NCBI GenBank assembly: GCA_021161555.1
Contig: JAGHAI010000152.1
Span: 1 to 32,740 of the forward strand
Direction: 5' to 3'
DNA: 32,740 bases
Source of the DNA: a bacterium
Lineage (GTDB): Bacteria > UBP14 > UBA6098 > B30-G16
Position 1 is the stretch's first letter, and the number at the start of each line of letters is the position of its first letter. The position numbers were made by a program, and so were the translations under genes. Under the pieces are notes generated by a model. The model did not search any database. It had not been told where the DNA came from and saw only the letters and a list, made by a program, of their open reading frames with translations. Positions 24,631 to 32,740 of the stretch are shown piece by piece.

Positions 24631-27207
24631 TCACTTAAATTCGTATCCCCAGCGCAGATTAAAATACCTCGTTTTCATATTAGATACTCCATAAGTAATA
24701 AACAATGGTCCAATAATGGTTTCCAGTCCAATCCCTGCACCGCTGCACCATATCGTCTTGGATGCCTCCGGCGGCATATCCTTCGACCACAGATTGCCCA
24801 TCGCTCCGCCGGAAAGAAAATACAATCTCTTCATTCGCCCTGTAAAATTGATGCGGATGTTTATCCCGGCATTCAAGATGTCATCTCCGAGAAGTTCATC
24901 CCCGCGAAAGCCCCAGATGTGATGCTTTTCGCCAATTGAAAATTTTTCAAAAAATGGCGGCGTGCCTGCAATATGCCCGCCAATTATCCACTCGTTCAGC
25001 GTGAACCAGCTTATCGTCTGATACATCCCGAGCCGCGCAAAAAATTTCGTGAACGATGTCTGCCCGCCCAGTATGTCCTGACTGGTCTCAAACGAAAGTT
25101 GATAAAAATTACCCTTCGTGGGAAATTGCTTTTTATCGTAAGAATCGACGACGGAATGAAGCCGCAACTTGTGAACTATGTAATGCTCAACATTGTCCTC
25201 ATTCACCGAAGCAACTCTGATTCTCTGCGTCTCAATTTCGCCCAGCAATGTTCCCAGTTTGCGCAACTGATGTCCAAACGCAACTCTGCCGCCATACTGC
25301 TCAACCCAATCGCTGTTCGTTATCTCAAAATTGTGAAAGTGGTCGTATTTCTCACGATGATAGAGCGCATAAAATTGAGATGTGAGCATAGTCTTCCATA
25401 TTCTATCCGCACCGATGGAAATAGAAGCGTCCTGCCTTCGTTCCCCACCATATCCTTCCAGACCGATGCGAAGCGCAGTTCCAAATAGATTGTCGTCGAA
25501 AATGCCGACCGCTCCTTCGCTGCGGTTCTTCTGGTCGTATCTTATGCCGAACCGAATGGCGATGTTCGGCTTCTCCTGAACCCTCACGGTGAGAACCACT
25601 CCACCGCTATCTCCCGGCGCGAGGTCATAGTTGACCCACTGGAAAAGACCGGTGGAATAGAGGGAAGAAATGCCACTCTGAACGCGATTTTGATTGAACA
25701 TTTCTCCCGCTTCGACGCCAAAATGACTTGCCAGAACCCAATGGTGGGTTTGCTCATTCCCCGAAAAGAAAACTTTTTCTATCCTGCAGGGATTAAGTTT
25801 CGCGAACAGCGTATCGCCGGAAAGATAGATTGTGTCCCACCTCGCCAGCGTAAATCCTCGTCTGTGCAACGCAATCGGAACCGAATCGAGATAGAAAACT
25901 ATACTCGGAAAATCCACATCGCAAAAATCCCGATGGCGAAATTTTTTCAAAACATCTTCGCAAACTTCACTTTCTGGAGAAATCACCACATTGCATATTT
26001 TTGGAAAAATTTTTCCCTTTATGTGCATAACATTCGGCGAACCAGACGACAGCGAACACACAACTTCGCTGAACCAACCAGAATTTGCAAGGTTTTGCGC
26101 TATCGCAATTATAGAATCTCTCGTATATATACCTGGCAGAGGCTCCGAAAAAGAATCGGGAATACAGGGAAGCATATTGCATACCGAATCGATTACGATT
26201 TCCCCTGCTGAAACATCGTTCACCGCCAGTTCGATTTCGGGAATCATCTTTTCCGCAGCCTTTCGCCCGCGAGAAATGATTTCTTCCGCATCGCCAAAAT
26301 CTGTGGAACGCCTATCTTTCAAATCTGGCTCTATCCACACATCCGCAATATTCTTTTCACTTTCGATTATATCTCTTTGCATAATTGTCGTCGCCTGTTC
26401 TGCGAGAGCGGACGGGTCTGTCAAATCAGTTTCCACAATGAGGTCTGCCGTGGTGTTGACGGCGATTATCTTCTTGCAGCCCAATTCTCTCGCCACTTCC
26501 ACAGGAACTGGCATCTTCAAACCGCCATCCACGGCAAGATGCCCGTTTACAGGAAATGGCTGAAATATCAGCGGGACGCCAATCGATGCTCTCATCGCTT
26601 CGCCGAGATTTCCATCGCTCAAAACAACAGCATTCCCCGTCGCTATGTCAGTTATCACACTGCGGAATGGTATTGGAAGGTTGTCGAAATCCTTATCGGC
26701 AAGCACATTCGCCGATGCGGTGAACTCCGAAAGCAGGTCTAAAAGGCGCTGCGCAGAAAGATAGCCCGAAGGAATGTATGGCTTCCAGTTCTTCAGTCTT
26801 ATCGTCAAAAAATATTGTTCCGCGCTTTCCCGCTGTGTCAAAAAAATAGATGTTCTCTTTGAAGCATCGCTCAAAAACGAGCCCAAATCGAGCGATGTCG
26901 CAAGGCTTTCCAGTTCGGACGGAGAATATCCCGCCGCATATAGCCCACCGACAATTGCACCGATACTCGTCCCGATTACGATATCGGGATGAACGCCAAT
27001 GCTGTCGAGAACCTGAAGAACACCAATTTGAGCCAGTCCACGAGAACCACCACCCGAAAGGACAAGAGCAATACCACACCCCTCCAATTCAACACTATGT
27101 TCCGAAAATCTTGCCCTGCGCAGTGGGTCTATGCGAATCACAAAATTTTTTCCGAAAAGTGCGGAACATAAAAAAAATATTATGAGAACGAACCCGATTT
27201 TCTTCAT
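24631..27207 (-). CDS. Patatin-like phospholipase fused to POTRA and outer-membrane barrel (type Vd autotransporter-like, PlpD/FplA type)
   Basis: An 858-residue surface protein that combines three parts. A signal peptide (1-19) is followed by a patatin lipase domain (about 43-330). It has the oxyanion loop SGGGSRGL, the nucleophile Ser81 in G-T-S-I-G, and Asp227 in the D-G-G motif, completing the Ser-Asp dyad. POTRA-like repeats follow, at about 360-400 and a clear one at 475-545 (IEKVFFSGNEQTHHWVLA), then a BamA/Omp85-type barrel (about 548-858) with NLFGTALRIGLEGYGGE and a C-terminal RWGYEFK strand. This is the layout of type Vd (patatin-like) autotransporters such as PlpD and FplA, although some relatives keep the lipase in the periplasm. 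It probably hydrolyses phospholipids at the cell surface or in the periplasm. It is convergent with kdsA and preceded on its strand by a broken gene. Confidence 0.9.
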   Translation of the reverse strand: MKKIGFVLIIFFLCSALFGKNFVIRIDPLRRARFSEHSVELEGCGIALVLSGGGSRGLAQIGVLQVLDSIGVHPDIVIGTSIGAIVGGLYAAGYSPSELESLATSLDLGSFLSDASKRTSIFLTQRESAEQYFLTIRLKNWKPYIPSGYLSAQRLLDLLSEFTASANVLADKDFDNLPIPFRSVITDIATGNAVVLSDGNLGEAMRASIGVPLIFQPFPVNGHLAVDGGLKMPVPVEVARELGCKKIIAVNTTADLIVETDLTDPSALAEQATTIMQRDIIESEKNIADVWIEPDLKDRRSTDFGDAEEIISRGRKAAEKMIPEIELAVNDVSAGEIVIDSVCNMLPCIPDSFSEPLPGIYTRDSIIAIAQNLANSGWFSEVVCSLSSGSPNVMHIKGKIFPKICNVVISPESEVCEDVLKKFRHRDFCDVDFPSIVFYLDSVPIALHRRGFTLARWDTIYLSGDTLFAKLNPCRIEKVFFSGNEQTHHWVLASHFGVEAGEMFNQNRVQSGISSLYSTGLFQWVNYDLAPGDSGGVVLTVRVQEKPNIAIRFGIRYDQKNRSEGAVGIFDDNLFGTALRIGLEGYGGERRQDASISIGADRIWKTMLTSQFYALYHREKYDHFHNFEITNSDWVEQYGGRVAFGHQLRKLGTLLGEIETQRIRVASVNEDNVEHYIVHKLRLHSVVDSYDKKQFPTKGNFYQLSFETSQDILGGQTSFTKFFARLGMYQTISWFTLNEWIIGGHIAGTPPFFEKFSIGEKHHIWGFRGDELLGDDILNAGINIRINFTGRMKRLYFLSGGAMGNLWSKDMPPEASKTIWCSGAGIGLETIIGPLFITYGVSNMKTRYFNLRWGYEFK

Positions 27208-27282
27208 CCTTAACTTCTCTGCGGAGAAATTTTTTAAATTACGCCCAAATTGACTACGAAAAATATTGCCGTTATGGCAGAA

Positions 27283-27586
27283 TTACCTGACGAGAACAAC
27301 CGTTCCTTCGCACAATACCTCACCATCTTCGCTGAAGATAATATACAAATAAATCCCCGATTTCAAAGGCTTTCCCGAACTATCTGTGCCATTCCACTTT
27401 CTGATGTCAAAATCTTCGGGCTGCGCAATTGGACCGATTTCATCCTCGAAGACAGGGCAATTTCTCATATCAAATATCTTCAATAAAGCAGGCTTGACGA
27501 ACATCCTCAGTCGCAAATGGCTATTAAAACAGTATCTTCACAGCCGTGATTATCAGGAATAAAGAACAATATTTTAAAAATTTCAC
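27283..27586 (-). pseudogene. Short secreted gene with FlgD-like C-terminal domain, interrupted by a one-base frameshift
   Basis: On the minus strand, a GTG at 27586 preceded by GGAGGGGG opens a product starting MKFLKYCSLFLIITAVKILF, a good signal peptide, which then hits a stop. In the adjacent frame, from a point just downstream, the sequence reads LRLRMFVKPALLKIFD, later KWNGTDSSGKPLKSGIYLYI and ends EGTVVLVR. That is a clear FlgD-like/type IX-style C-terminal module. Removing one base from the run of four A on the plus strand (27526-27529, T on the coding strand) joins both parts into one frame of about 100 codons (signal peptide directly followed by the module). It may be a decayed remnant of a larger exported protein, a sequencing or assembly error, or a slippage site. 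It lies 75 bases upstream of the patatin gene on its strand. Confidence 0.6.
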
Positions 27587-27619
27587 AATTCCCCCTCCAA
27601 TGACTAATTAAACCGACAA

Positions 27620-28561
27620 TTACGCGGATTTTTTCTTCAATCTATCGAGGGAATTTTCAGCCTTCATCTTCACAAAAGGCGAATTATCCCACAGAGAATG
27701 CTTCAACATATTCGCCACACGCCAGTTTCCACGAAAATATCCGAGCGCTTCGCAGGCGAACCCTCTTATTTGAGGACTCGTGTCCTGCAGAAACTTTTCA
27801 AGCGTCGGCAGTGCATCTTCGTCCTTCAGAGCACCGAGCAATACTATAAGGTGATATTTTTCAGGTGTTTCCGCCGAGTCGACCTTCGCAAGGGCAATTT
27901 CAAGCGCTTTTTTAGAATCAATTTTCGATATTGCATTCTGCGCCGTGTATCTGACGGCATAAGAAGAATCGGACAACAGGGAGAACAGCGGTTCTATTGC
28001 GCGTTCGTCCTTCAATCTTCCCAGGGAAAGAGCCGCAAGTCTTCGAACGGATGCAATCGTATCCGTGAGTGCATCTATTAAAATCGGCACGGCAGCGGTA
28101 TCTCCCAACCTTCCGAGAGCATAGCACGCCGATGCGCGAAGACCTGGATAGCCATATCTTGCGGCGACCATCAGCGGCGGGACTGCATCCCTGTTGTGCG
28201 TGCTGCCGAGAATTCTCGCGGACAACGAGGCAATACCCTTATTAGTATCGGCGAGAGCCATTATCAAATACGGCACAGCATCGTCCCCGATGGCACGAAG
28301 GGCGCGCTCTGCCTCGCGAACCTTACGAATGTTCTTTCGCCCAAGCTGCGAAATCAAAAATGGAACTGCCTTTTCGCCGCACCTGGCAAGTTTTTTGCGC
28401 GCCTTCTCCCCTTTCTTATAAAGTCTCACATCACCAGCGGAAGCAAGCAGAAACCAGTGCCGTATCTTCTCCATCGAGGCGGCATAGCCATCCGAAAAGA
28501 ACACAATAAGAATCAAAAAAGATAAAATAATCCTGCTGTTTTTAAGAACACAGTGCCTCAT
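27620..28561 (-). CDS. Exported HEAT-repeat protein
   Basis: From the ATG at 28561 the product is 313 residues. It has a signal peptide (about 1-28, basic start then ILSFLILIVFFSDGYA) and a long series of HEAT-like repeats: CGEKAVPFLISQLGRKNIR, AIGDDAVPYLIMALADT, DAVPPLMVAARYGYPGLRAS, ALGRLGDTAAVPILIDAL, and so on to the C terminus (LWDNSPFVKMKAENSLDRL). HEAT solenoids bind other proteins; related PBS-lyase-type repeats occur in phycobilisome enzymes, but nothing here suggests that. The frame is open further upstream to 28714, but that extension overlaps the upstream gene and lacks a leader-like sequence, whereas GAAGGGA sits just before 28561. It lies 40 bases downstream of the large secreted protein and may be cotranscribed with it. 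Confidence 0.85.
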   Translation of the reverse strand: MRHCVLKNSRIILSFLILIVFFSDGYAASMEKIRHWFLLASAGDVRLYKKGEKARKKLARCGEKAVPFLISQLGRKNIRKVREAERALRAIGDDAVPYLIMALADTNKGIASLSARILGSTHNRDAVPPLMVAARYGYPGLRASACYALGRLGDTAAVPILIDALTDTIASVRRLAALSLGRLKDERAIEPLFSLLSDSSYAVRYTAQNAISKIDSKKALEIALAKVDSAETPEKYHLIVLLGALKDEDALPTLEKFLQDTSPQIRGFACEALGYFRGNWRVANMLKHSLWDNSPFVKMKAENSLDRLKKKSA

Positions 28562-28601
28562 AAAATTCCCTTCTGCGCTCAGTTTATTCCGATGATTTTC
28601 G

Positions 28602-31600
28602 TCATTTAATAAGTGTAATTTTCCGCTTAAACATATTTTCCTGCATTCGCAAAACCACAAAATAGACACCCGAAGACACCGCAGCGCCATTATCATCGTT
28701 TCCATCCCACACAAGTCTGTTCAGCCCTGGAATTCCTTCGCCTGAAAACAATCTTTTTACCAATGTGCCAGATATGTCATAAATATCTACATCAACTTTC
28801 TGCGAACCTGGTAAGTAAAACTGTATCTCCGTAGTTGCATTGAACGGATTCGGCTTGTTTGGAAGAAGAGAAGCAACTTTGGGCAGATGAGAAACCGAAA
28901 TTTTTAAAAATTCGTTTTTTGCCACATAACCCGTCATTTCCGACATATCTGCAGACACATCACCGTCGATGAGAACAAAGGAATAACCCTGTGGAATTGC
29001 ACTTTTATCCCATTCAAGCCTTGTTCCCGGGGAAAGATTTACGATAAAATCTCCATCCGGTTTCGCATCCCTTTCAAGACGATAGTTTTCGCATACAAAT
29101 GCAGGTTGACTTTTTTCCACATCAGGCGGTTGAGGCGGAATTATTCTGTCCATCTCATCAATCCCATACGAAGCATTTTCATCGAGCGCAATCGTAATGA
29201 GTTTTCCATCAGCATAAATATTAAACAGATTTTTCGGCTCACTGTACTTTTTTCTCATCAAAACATCGCCACCGCCGAAGGACAACATACATTCAGATGT
29301 CGCAAAAATCCAGTATCCACGCCCGACAAAGAGAGTATCGCCTGCAAAAGCATATTCATCCACCCCACAGGCGTCATACCAGTATATATTATCCGCAAGT
29401 ATTGCGCCATCAGGAACGGTGGACAGCGAGTCAACCAGGAAAAATCCGTCATCGTTTGCGGGCGTGCCGACCATATTCCACCCAGGCCATAGATGAACAT
29501 CAACCGATGGAACATCCATACCAGCCATATTCACCGCGCAGGAATCAAGTGTGAACACCCAGAAAGCCTTGCCAACCGATGGTCCGGGCAAAATATCATA
29601 AACAAAATGAAGAGGATTATACCAATAGCCATCCGTTAGCGCACCAGGAATGATTTCCCTTATCAGCATATCATCGGTGGGCAGAATTGGAAGACTCAAC
29701 ATATTCCACCCAGGACAGACATACAGCGTATCCCTGTGAAGTGAAGTCCGCAGAAAATCTATCGTTATCTGAACGGAATCAAGGAACCAGAAGGTCGTAT
29801 CGCTGTGCATATCGAGAGTTATATTGCCGGATGTCGTCGTGTATGTCAGTGTAAGCATTCCATCGGGCAGACCCGTTGGATTCCAGTAAACAAACACAGT
29901 ATCCCCCGGATATGTAGCGTATGCAATCCAGGTAATTGCGGTGTCGTCTGCACTGCGGAAATCGCGCTCGAGCCTATCGACAGCGGGATGTTCAGGGTCA
30001 TCGATTGGAAACCAGACATTCAGGTCGCCAGGGGAAGGCGGCAGACCTATCAAATCTATCGTGGAATCGTATCCATCGGTCGCTCCTTCCGCAGCTCCAA
30101 ATGTGAGCGAACTCATAGGAAGGTTCTTCGTCCAGAAATACATCGTGCCAGTCCATTCGGTCGCTTCCCAGCAGGATGTGAAAAAGCCATCTTCAGTATT
30201 CGCCATAAGCGCACCATCGTTAAAAGAGGCATCTTCAAAGGTAAGCGTTGAATATGCACCGAGATGAGAACCGACCAGGCAACTGATGTAGAACAAAACC
30301 CCCTGTCCAACAAGTTCACTTCCGCTGCCGGACACTTCCACAATGCCATATTCCGGCAATGACATATCGAGGTCGCCCCAGCCCGATGTGAGCGAACCAT
30401 CCTCGATAATATCGACAGGCGTGAGGACAGAGGGAAAATAACCGACAGAAATGTCGAACGATGTGATGCCCATTCCCGTGACATCTTCGATGGTCACGGG
30501 AATATCGATAACATCGCCAGGGCATCCTGTGGTGTCGCAAAGCCAGACATCCACTATATTTATGGTGAAGCACCAATCGTATGTCTCTTCGATGTGATTT
30601 GCATCGCAGTAGTCGGGGTCGGTGTCCGCAACATCGACAACAGAACAGCAAATAGTATCGCCGTCTTCCAGGGGAATTTCAGCCACATCGGGAAAAAACG
30701 CAAGAACGCCGTCAGAAAATGTGAGACAGTCATCATCTATGGTGTATTCCGTCCCGTCCACATCGAACACAATTGAAGCCGGCTCGACATCTCGCTCGCC
30801 ATCGACAATGTGAACTGTTATGTAGCCGAAATCCGTCGTTCCAAGAACTGCACCATCCGTCGGATATTCATCCGACACGACAGGCGGAGCAAGGTCAACG
30901 AAGAAAGTGCCGAACACATCTTCGAGGTCGCAGCCTATCGTATCCCGCGCATAAACTATTCCCCAGCTGTGATAACTACCATTTACCCAGTCTTCCGCAG
31001 GGGTGAAAATAAGACTGTCCCCAACCAGAGCAATGCGGGAATCGGAAAGGTCAAAAGTATCGCCATCGACGGCGAAAAGAAATGAATCAAGTTCGTTCGG
31101 CGAGTCAAAATACATCGTCAGCTGCAGGTCGGGACAGGAAATGACTGCATCATCAAATGGCGTTCCAATTTCACCATAAGGCGCAATAATTTCAGGAAGC
31201 CAGAATTCACGGCAGGCACTGAAAACAGTATCAATCGAAACGGAAGTAACATATACACAGATGGAATCGTGTTCTATTGGCGGATGTTCGGTGTCAATTC
31301 TTATGTGCCAGCTCGCATTTCCAACTTCGCCAGGCGAAAGCAGTGTCGTGGTGAAAGGTTCGGTAGGAGAATATCCCGTATCAACTGAAAGTCCTTCTGG
31401 AAGAATTATCGTCGCCATCGGGTCGCTCAGAGCGACGCCAGTGCCGTTCGTGAATGTCGCGAGAAGTTCAAATGGATTTTCAGTATATTCGCAATTTTCA
31501 ATGGACGGGAAAACAGGTATGTTTATCAGCAATTCCCCCGACAATGGTTCTCCAAGTCCGAAATATGTTGCCACGATAAGTGTTTCTCCCGGGCAAACTT

Positions 31601-32471
31601 CTTCGGGATACCACCAGATAAGCACCGATGAGTCATCGTAGGGGGAATGAGAAGGCGCCAGGTCCCAATCTATGTGATAGAAAGTAGGCCAGGAACCAAC
31701 GGCAAAACGGCTTGGTGGAACGGCATCAAAACCACACATAATACCCAGTGCAACAAGAGCATCAGGGTCTGTGATGTCCTCATAAGCATACCAATAACAA
31801 GGGAATGGCAGAGTATCTATATTCCAGAAATCCTCTTCAATGCCGGAATATCCGAGAATCGTGGAAAGTTCAGCGGCATCATTTCCGGCAATGTCCGTAT
31901 CAAGCTGGAGGAGAACACCGATATTGTGGCAGGTGGCGTCATTGTTTATGATGATGTATTTTATGAAAATTGTCCCTGTTGTGTAGGTTGGATATTCGAG
32001 ATATACAGGCTGAAGCCACTGATACACATCAACATCCATTCCTGGAATTTCATATCCGCCGTAAAAATAGTTCGAGTCAGTATTTGTGGGCCAGGTCATT
32101 TCCACCATACCAGGAGAAAGCGGATTCATAGATGTGCAGGAAGGTCCGCCACCAGGTGCCTTATAGGATTCCCCATCGACGCGCACAATGACATGTGAAG
32201 ACCACGGTGAAACCGGATATAAATATGTCAGGCACTCTCCATCGGGATATGTGCCGATGTTAAACCTGCCATAATCGACATCGGTAGTATTTTCATTAAC
32301 CTGAACGCCGATATAGTCATTGTGGATGAATAGAAGCTTTCTGCCACTTTCTCTCCCCCCGGAAGGATGAAGCGAGCGCTTCCAGGCAGAATATCTCGTC
32401 CCTTCGTATTCTCCGCCAGAGGCTAACAAAAATGCCATAGACACCAATATTAAAATTTTTAAACCGCGCAT
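28602..32471 (-). CDS. Very large secreted multidomain protein with cohesin-like domain and C-terminal sorting module
   Basis: A 1289-residue exported protein. The start is the ATG at 32471, where GGGGGTG precedes it and a signal peptide (MRGLKILILVSMAFLLASGG) follows; an ATG nine codons upstream is rejected. The N-terminal ~350 residues are an unrecognised beta-rich domain. Ig-like segments follow (DLAPPVVSDEYPTDGAVLGT), then at about 636-775 a cohesin-like domain (CPGDVIDIPVTIEDVTG ... FDISVGYFPSVLTP). Two similar segments with P-G-W-N-M near 917 and 994 come next. The end (about 1203-1289) is a FlgD-like module starting LPNKPNPFNATTEIQFYLPG with WDGNDDNGAAVSSGVYFVVL and closing KRKITLIK, as in type IX-sorted or related exported proteins of FCB-like bacteria. 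It is rich in Asp, Cys and aromatic residues. Cell-surface adhesion or binding is likely, but the ligand is unknown. Confidence 0.85.
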   Translation of the reverse strand: MRGLKILILVSMAFLLASGGEYEGTRYSAWKRSLHPSGGRESGRKLLFIHNDYIGVQVNENTTDVDYGRFNIGTYPDGECLTYLYPVSPWSSHVIVRVDGESYKAPGGGPSCTSMNPLSPGMVEMTWPTNTDSNYFYGGYEIPGMDVDVYQWLQPVYLEYPTYTTGTIFIKYIIINNDATCHNIGVLLQLDTDIAGNDAAELSTILGYSGIEEDFWNIDTLPFPCYWYAYEDITDPDALVALGIMCGFDAVPPSRFAVGSWPTFYHIDWDLAPSHSPYDDSSVLIWWYPEEVCPGETLIVATYFGLGEPLSGELLINIPVFPSIENCEYTENPFELLATFTNGTGVALSDPMATIILPEGLSVDTGYSPTEPFTTTLLSPGEVGNASWHIRIDTEHPPIEHDSICVYVTSVSIDTVFSACREFWLPEIIAPYGEIGTPFDDAVISCPDLQLTMYFDSPNELDSFLFAVDGDTFDLSDSRIALVGDSLIFTPAEDWVNGSYHSWGIVYARDTIGCDLEDVFGTFFVDLAPPVVSDEYPTDGAVLGTTDFGYITVHIVDGERDVEPASIVFDVDGTEYTIDDDCLTFSDGVLAFFPDVAEIPLEDGDTICCSVVDVADTDPDYCDANHIEETYDWCFTINIVDVWLCDTTGCPGDVIDIPVTIEDVTGMGITSFDISVGYFPSVLTPVDIIEDGSLTSGWGDLDMSLPEYGIVEVSGSGSELVGQGVLFYISCLVGSHLGAYSTLTFEDASFNDGALMANTEDGFFTSCWEATEWTGTMYFWTKNLPMSSLTFGAAEGATDGYDSTIDLIGLPPSPGDLNVWFPIDDPEHPAVDRLERDFRSADDTAITWIAYATYPGDTVFVYWNPTGLPDGMLTLTYTTTSGNITLDMHSDTTFWFLDSVQITIDFLRTSLHRDTLYVCPGWNMLSLPILPTDDMLIREIIPGALTDGYWYNPLHFVYDILPGPSVGKAFWVFTLDSCAVNMAGMDVPSVDVHLWPGWNMVGTPANDDGFFLVDSLSTVPDGAILADNIYWYDACGVDEYAFAGDTLFVGRGYWIFATSECMLSFGGGDVLMRKKYSEPKNLFNIYADGKLITIALDENASYGIDEMDRIIPPQPPDVEKSQPAFVCENYRLERDAKPDGDFIVNLSPGTRLEWDKSAIPQGYSFVLIDGDVSADMSEMTGYVAKNEFLKISVSHLPKVASLLPNKPNPFNATTEIQFYLPGSQKVDVDIYDISGTLVKRLFSGEGIPGLNRLVWDGNDDNGAAVSSGVYFVVLRMQENMFKRKITLIK

Positions 32472-32740
32472 ATTACACCCCCATCTAAAAATCACCATTT
32501 CTTCCCAGCAGAATAACCCTGTGTTATCTTTAATTTACATTTTCTGCTGTCCTGACTTCCCTCTCTTCACAGAATAATCTTAAAGTCTTCTGCGAAATTT
32601 CTAACTTATTGAATAATAATGATATGTATCACCATTTTTTGATTTTTTACCTCAAATCTACTTCGTTTTGCCTAATATCGGTTTTTTCATCTTCCTTTTT
32701 ACCATATTAGAGAATATTTCATAGGGTGTTTTCGTTCCCC

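Noticed and set aside
28562-28714. Longer start for the HEAT-repeat protein
   Set aside because: It would overlap the large secreted protein gene by more than 100 bases and hide the signal peptide inside the protein.

Overview
This window reads as chromosomal DNA of a free-living Gram-negative (diderm) bacterium. It encodes a type IV pilus secretin, both kdsA and kdsB for the LPS sugar Kdo, an RND efflux pump and two outer-membrane barrel proteins. Two exported proteins end in FlgD-like / type IX-style C-terminal modules (with PNPFN or a W-x-G...SGIY pattern). Together with a split transketolase and a metal-type KdsA, this suggests an uncultured FCB-related or neighbouring candidate phylum (for example WOR-3 or Cloacimonadota-like). 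The assignment is an inference from gene content; no rRNA gene is present to fix it. I see no tRNA, rRNA, CRISPR array, insertion sequence or prophage gene.

Layout. 1-2516 (+): end of pilP, then pilQ, then kdsB. 2517-2858 is intergenic, with a promoter-like element and a TetR-type palindrome, followed by a lone RND permease (2859-5996). 6151-7835 (+): a BatA-like VWA membrane protein and an Ogg2-type DNA glycosylase. 7898-9109 (-): a predicted outer-membrane barrel, divergent from the N-terminal half of transketolase (9213-10067, +).

10181-16410 (+) is the most novel-looking part. A soluble protein with barrel-sandwich and KOW-like segments precedes a 908-residue FN3/membrane protein whose C-terminal part I believe is the DUF6754 family. 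Three further integral membrane proteins follow, each with a strong Shine-Dalgarno and short spacing. This looks like one uncharacterised envelope complex. A LolA-like secreted protein, a class V aminotransferase/cysteine desulfurase homologue, a short histidine kinase and a GspG-like pseudopilin follow on the same strand up to 19885.

19991-21127 (-) is a DegT-type sugar aminotransferase. It is divergent from an envelope operon (21268-24595, +): site-2 protease-like M50 protein, small membrane protein, TPR protein and kdsA, with kdsA starting inside the TPR gene. From 24631 to 32471 everything is on the minus strand and exported. In transcription order it holds a 1289-residue secreted protein with a cohesin-like domain and C-terminal sorting module, a HEAT-repeat protein, a short frameshifted signal-peptide/FlgD-like gene, and a patatin-POTRA-barrel protein (type Vd autotransporter-like). 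32472-32740 is AT-rich, the leader of the large secreted protein; I see no gene or clear promoter in it.

Most genes serve the cell envelope: pili, LPS Kdo, surface secretion, efflux and membrane proteolysis. Shine-Dalgarno sequences (GGAGG) are frequent and decided several start codons.
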